Assembly: GCA_907165275.2 (NCBI GenBank)
Contig: OU015659.1
Span: 6,614,501 to 6,678,500 of the forward strand
Source: Zygaena filipendulae
Taxonomy: Eukaryota; Arthropoda; Insecta; Lepidoptera; Zygaenidae
Direction of reading: 5' to 3'
DNA: 64,000 nt
Below are positions 63,598-64,000 of the stretch, in pieces. The notes beneath the pieces are model-generated. The model saw only the letters and a program-made list of their open reading frames with translations, ran no database searches and had not been told where the DNA came from. Within the stretch, counting starts at the first letter, position 1. Each line of letters begins with the position of its first letter. The translations under genes were made by a program, and so were the position numbers.

Positions 63598-64000
63598 ATA
63601 GGGTACTTGCATGAAATATATAATAAGAAATTGTGTCAATATTTCAAAAATAGAGCCTTAGAAAAGCATTATCGTGAACGATTTACTAAAAAAATTTTAA
63701 TAGTTTCCGAAATATTCAACTTTTAATTTTGTGAAACGGAACGTTGCAACGAAACACCAATCACAGCCACGCTTAACACATGACGTCACTTTTATTTTTT
63801 TAAGAAAGATTTACCTCTTTCAGAGAAGGCAAAAGAAACTAAGTGCATACAGTCAACGCATATTTTCCATTTTCTGAAGTTTTTTACCTTAAAATGCACT
63901 GGTAAGATGCATTTCGATTCGTAAGATGCAGTTCCAACTTTTGGAAGTAACTCGACACAGTTCAACCTTAATTTCGCTTTTGGATATTGAAGTTGTCTGT
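63598..64000 (+). mobile_element. Dispersed repeat, third copy, cut by the window end
   Basis: It starts AATAGGGTACTTGCATGAAA and follows 28535-28960 closely (GAACGTTGCAACGAAACACC, AAAGAAACTAAGTGCATACA, CAACCTTAATTTCGCTTTTG). The shared limits help define the left edge of this family near GGTACTTGCATGAAAT. Confidence 0.72.

Overview
The window looks like nuclear DNA of a moth or butterfly (Lepidoptera). The evidence is AT-rich sequence with frequent GGTACCTA-type words, many copies of a short Helitron with the ends TCCTACTAATATTATAAA and a hairpin followed by CTAG (the Lep1 type), tRNA-derived SINEs, many MITEs, and intron-bearing genes with insect-like proteins. This is an identification from pattern, not from a database search.

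Four host genes can be assembled exon by exon. (1) A kinetochore Spc25-like gene, + strand, 15932-16822, 3 exons, 208 aa. (2) An MBOAT-family lysophospholipid acyltransferase of the MBOAT1/2 (oysgedart) type, - strand, 39525 down to 21710, 10 coding exons, 502 aa. All ten exons join in frame. (3) A gankyrin/PSMD10-like ankyrin-repeat gene, - strand, 44778 down to 41557, 4 exons, 222 aa, with a Copia retrotransposon in its first intron. (4) A diacylglycerol kinase epsilon-like gene, + strand, 47333-58477, 12 exons, about 522 aa, with one unresolved junction (exon 3/4). The MBOAT and DGK enzymes both act on glycerolipids in membranes. I see no sign that their proximity is functional.

Layout. 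1-1500: unrecognised, probably transposon-derived. 1510-3903 and 8172-11935: two arrays of a roughly 670-bp tandem unit bounded by Helitron-like termini, with seven GCCAT words per unit. 3904-7700: MITE, small tandem repeats and unassigned DNA. 11923-13135: 5' part of a LINE (ORF1, cut at the array boundary). 13395-15650: MITEs and Helitron pieces. 15932-16822: Spc25. 16900-21700: repeats and AT-rich DNA. 21710-39525: MBOAT gene, introns filled with MITEs, Helitrons and a 2.1-kb foldback element. 40055-41081: repeats. 41557-44778: gankyrin with the Copia insertion. 46000-47200: SINE and MITE. 47333-58477: DGK epsilon. 58500-64000: nested MITE/SINE remnants, then AT-rich DNA with no gene that I can support.

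Most of the sequence outside the exons is transposon-derived. The most unusual structures are the Helitron-bounded satellite arrays, the internally deleted but apparently recent Copia element, and the Helitron with an internally amplified tandem repeat nested in a foldback element.
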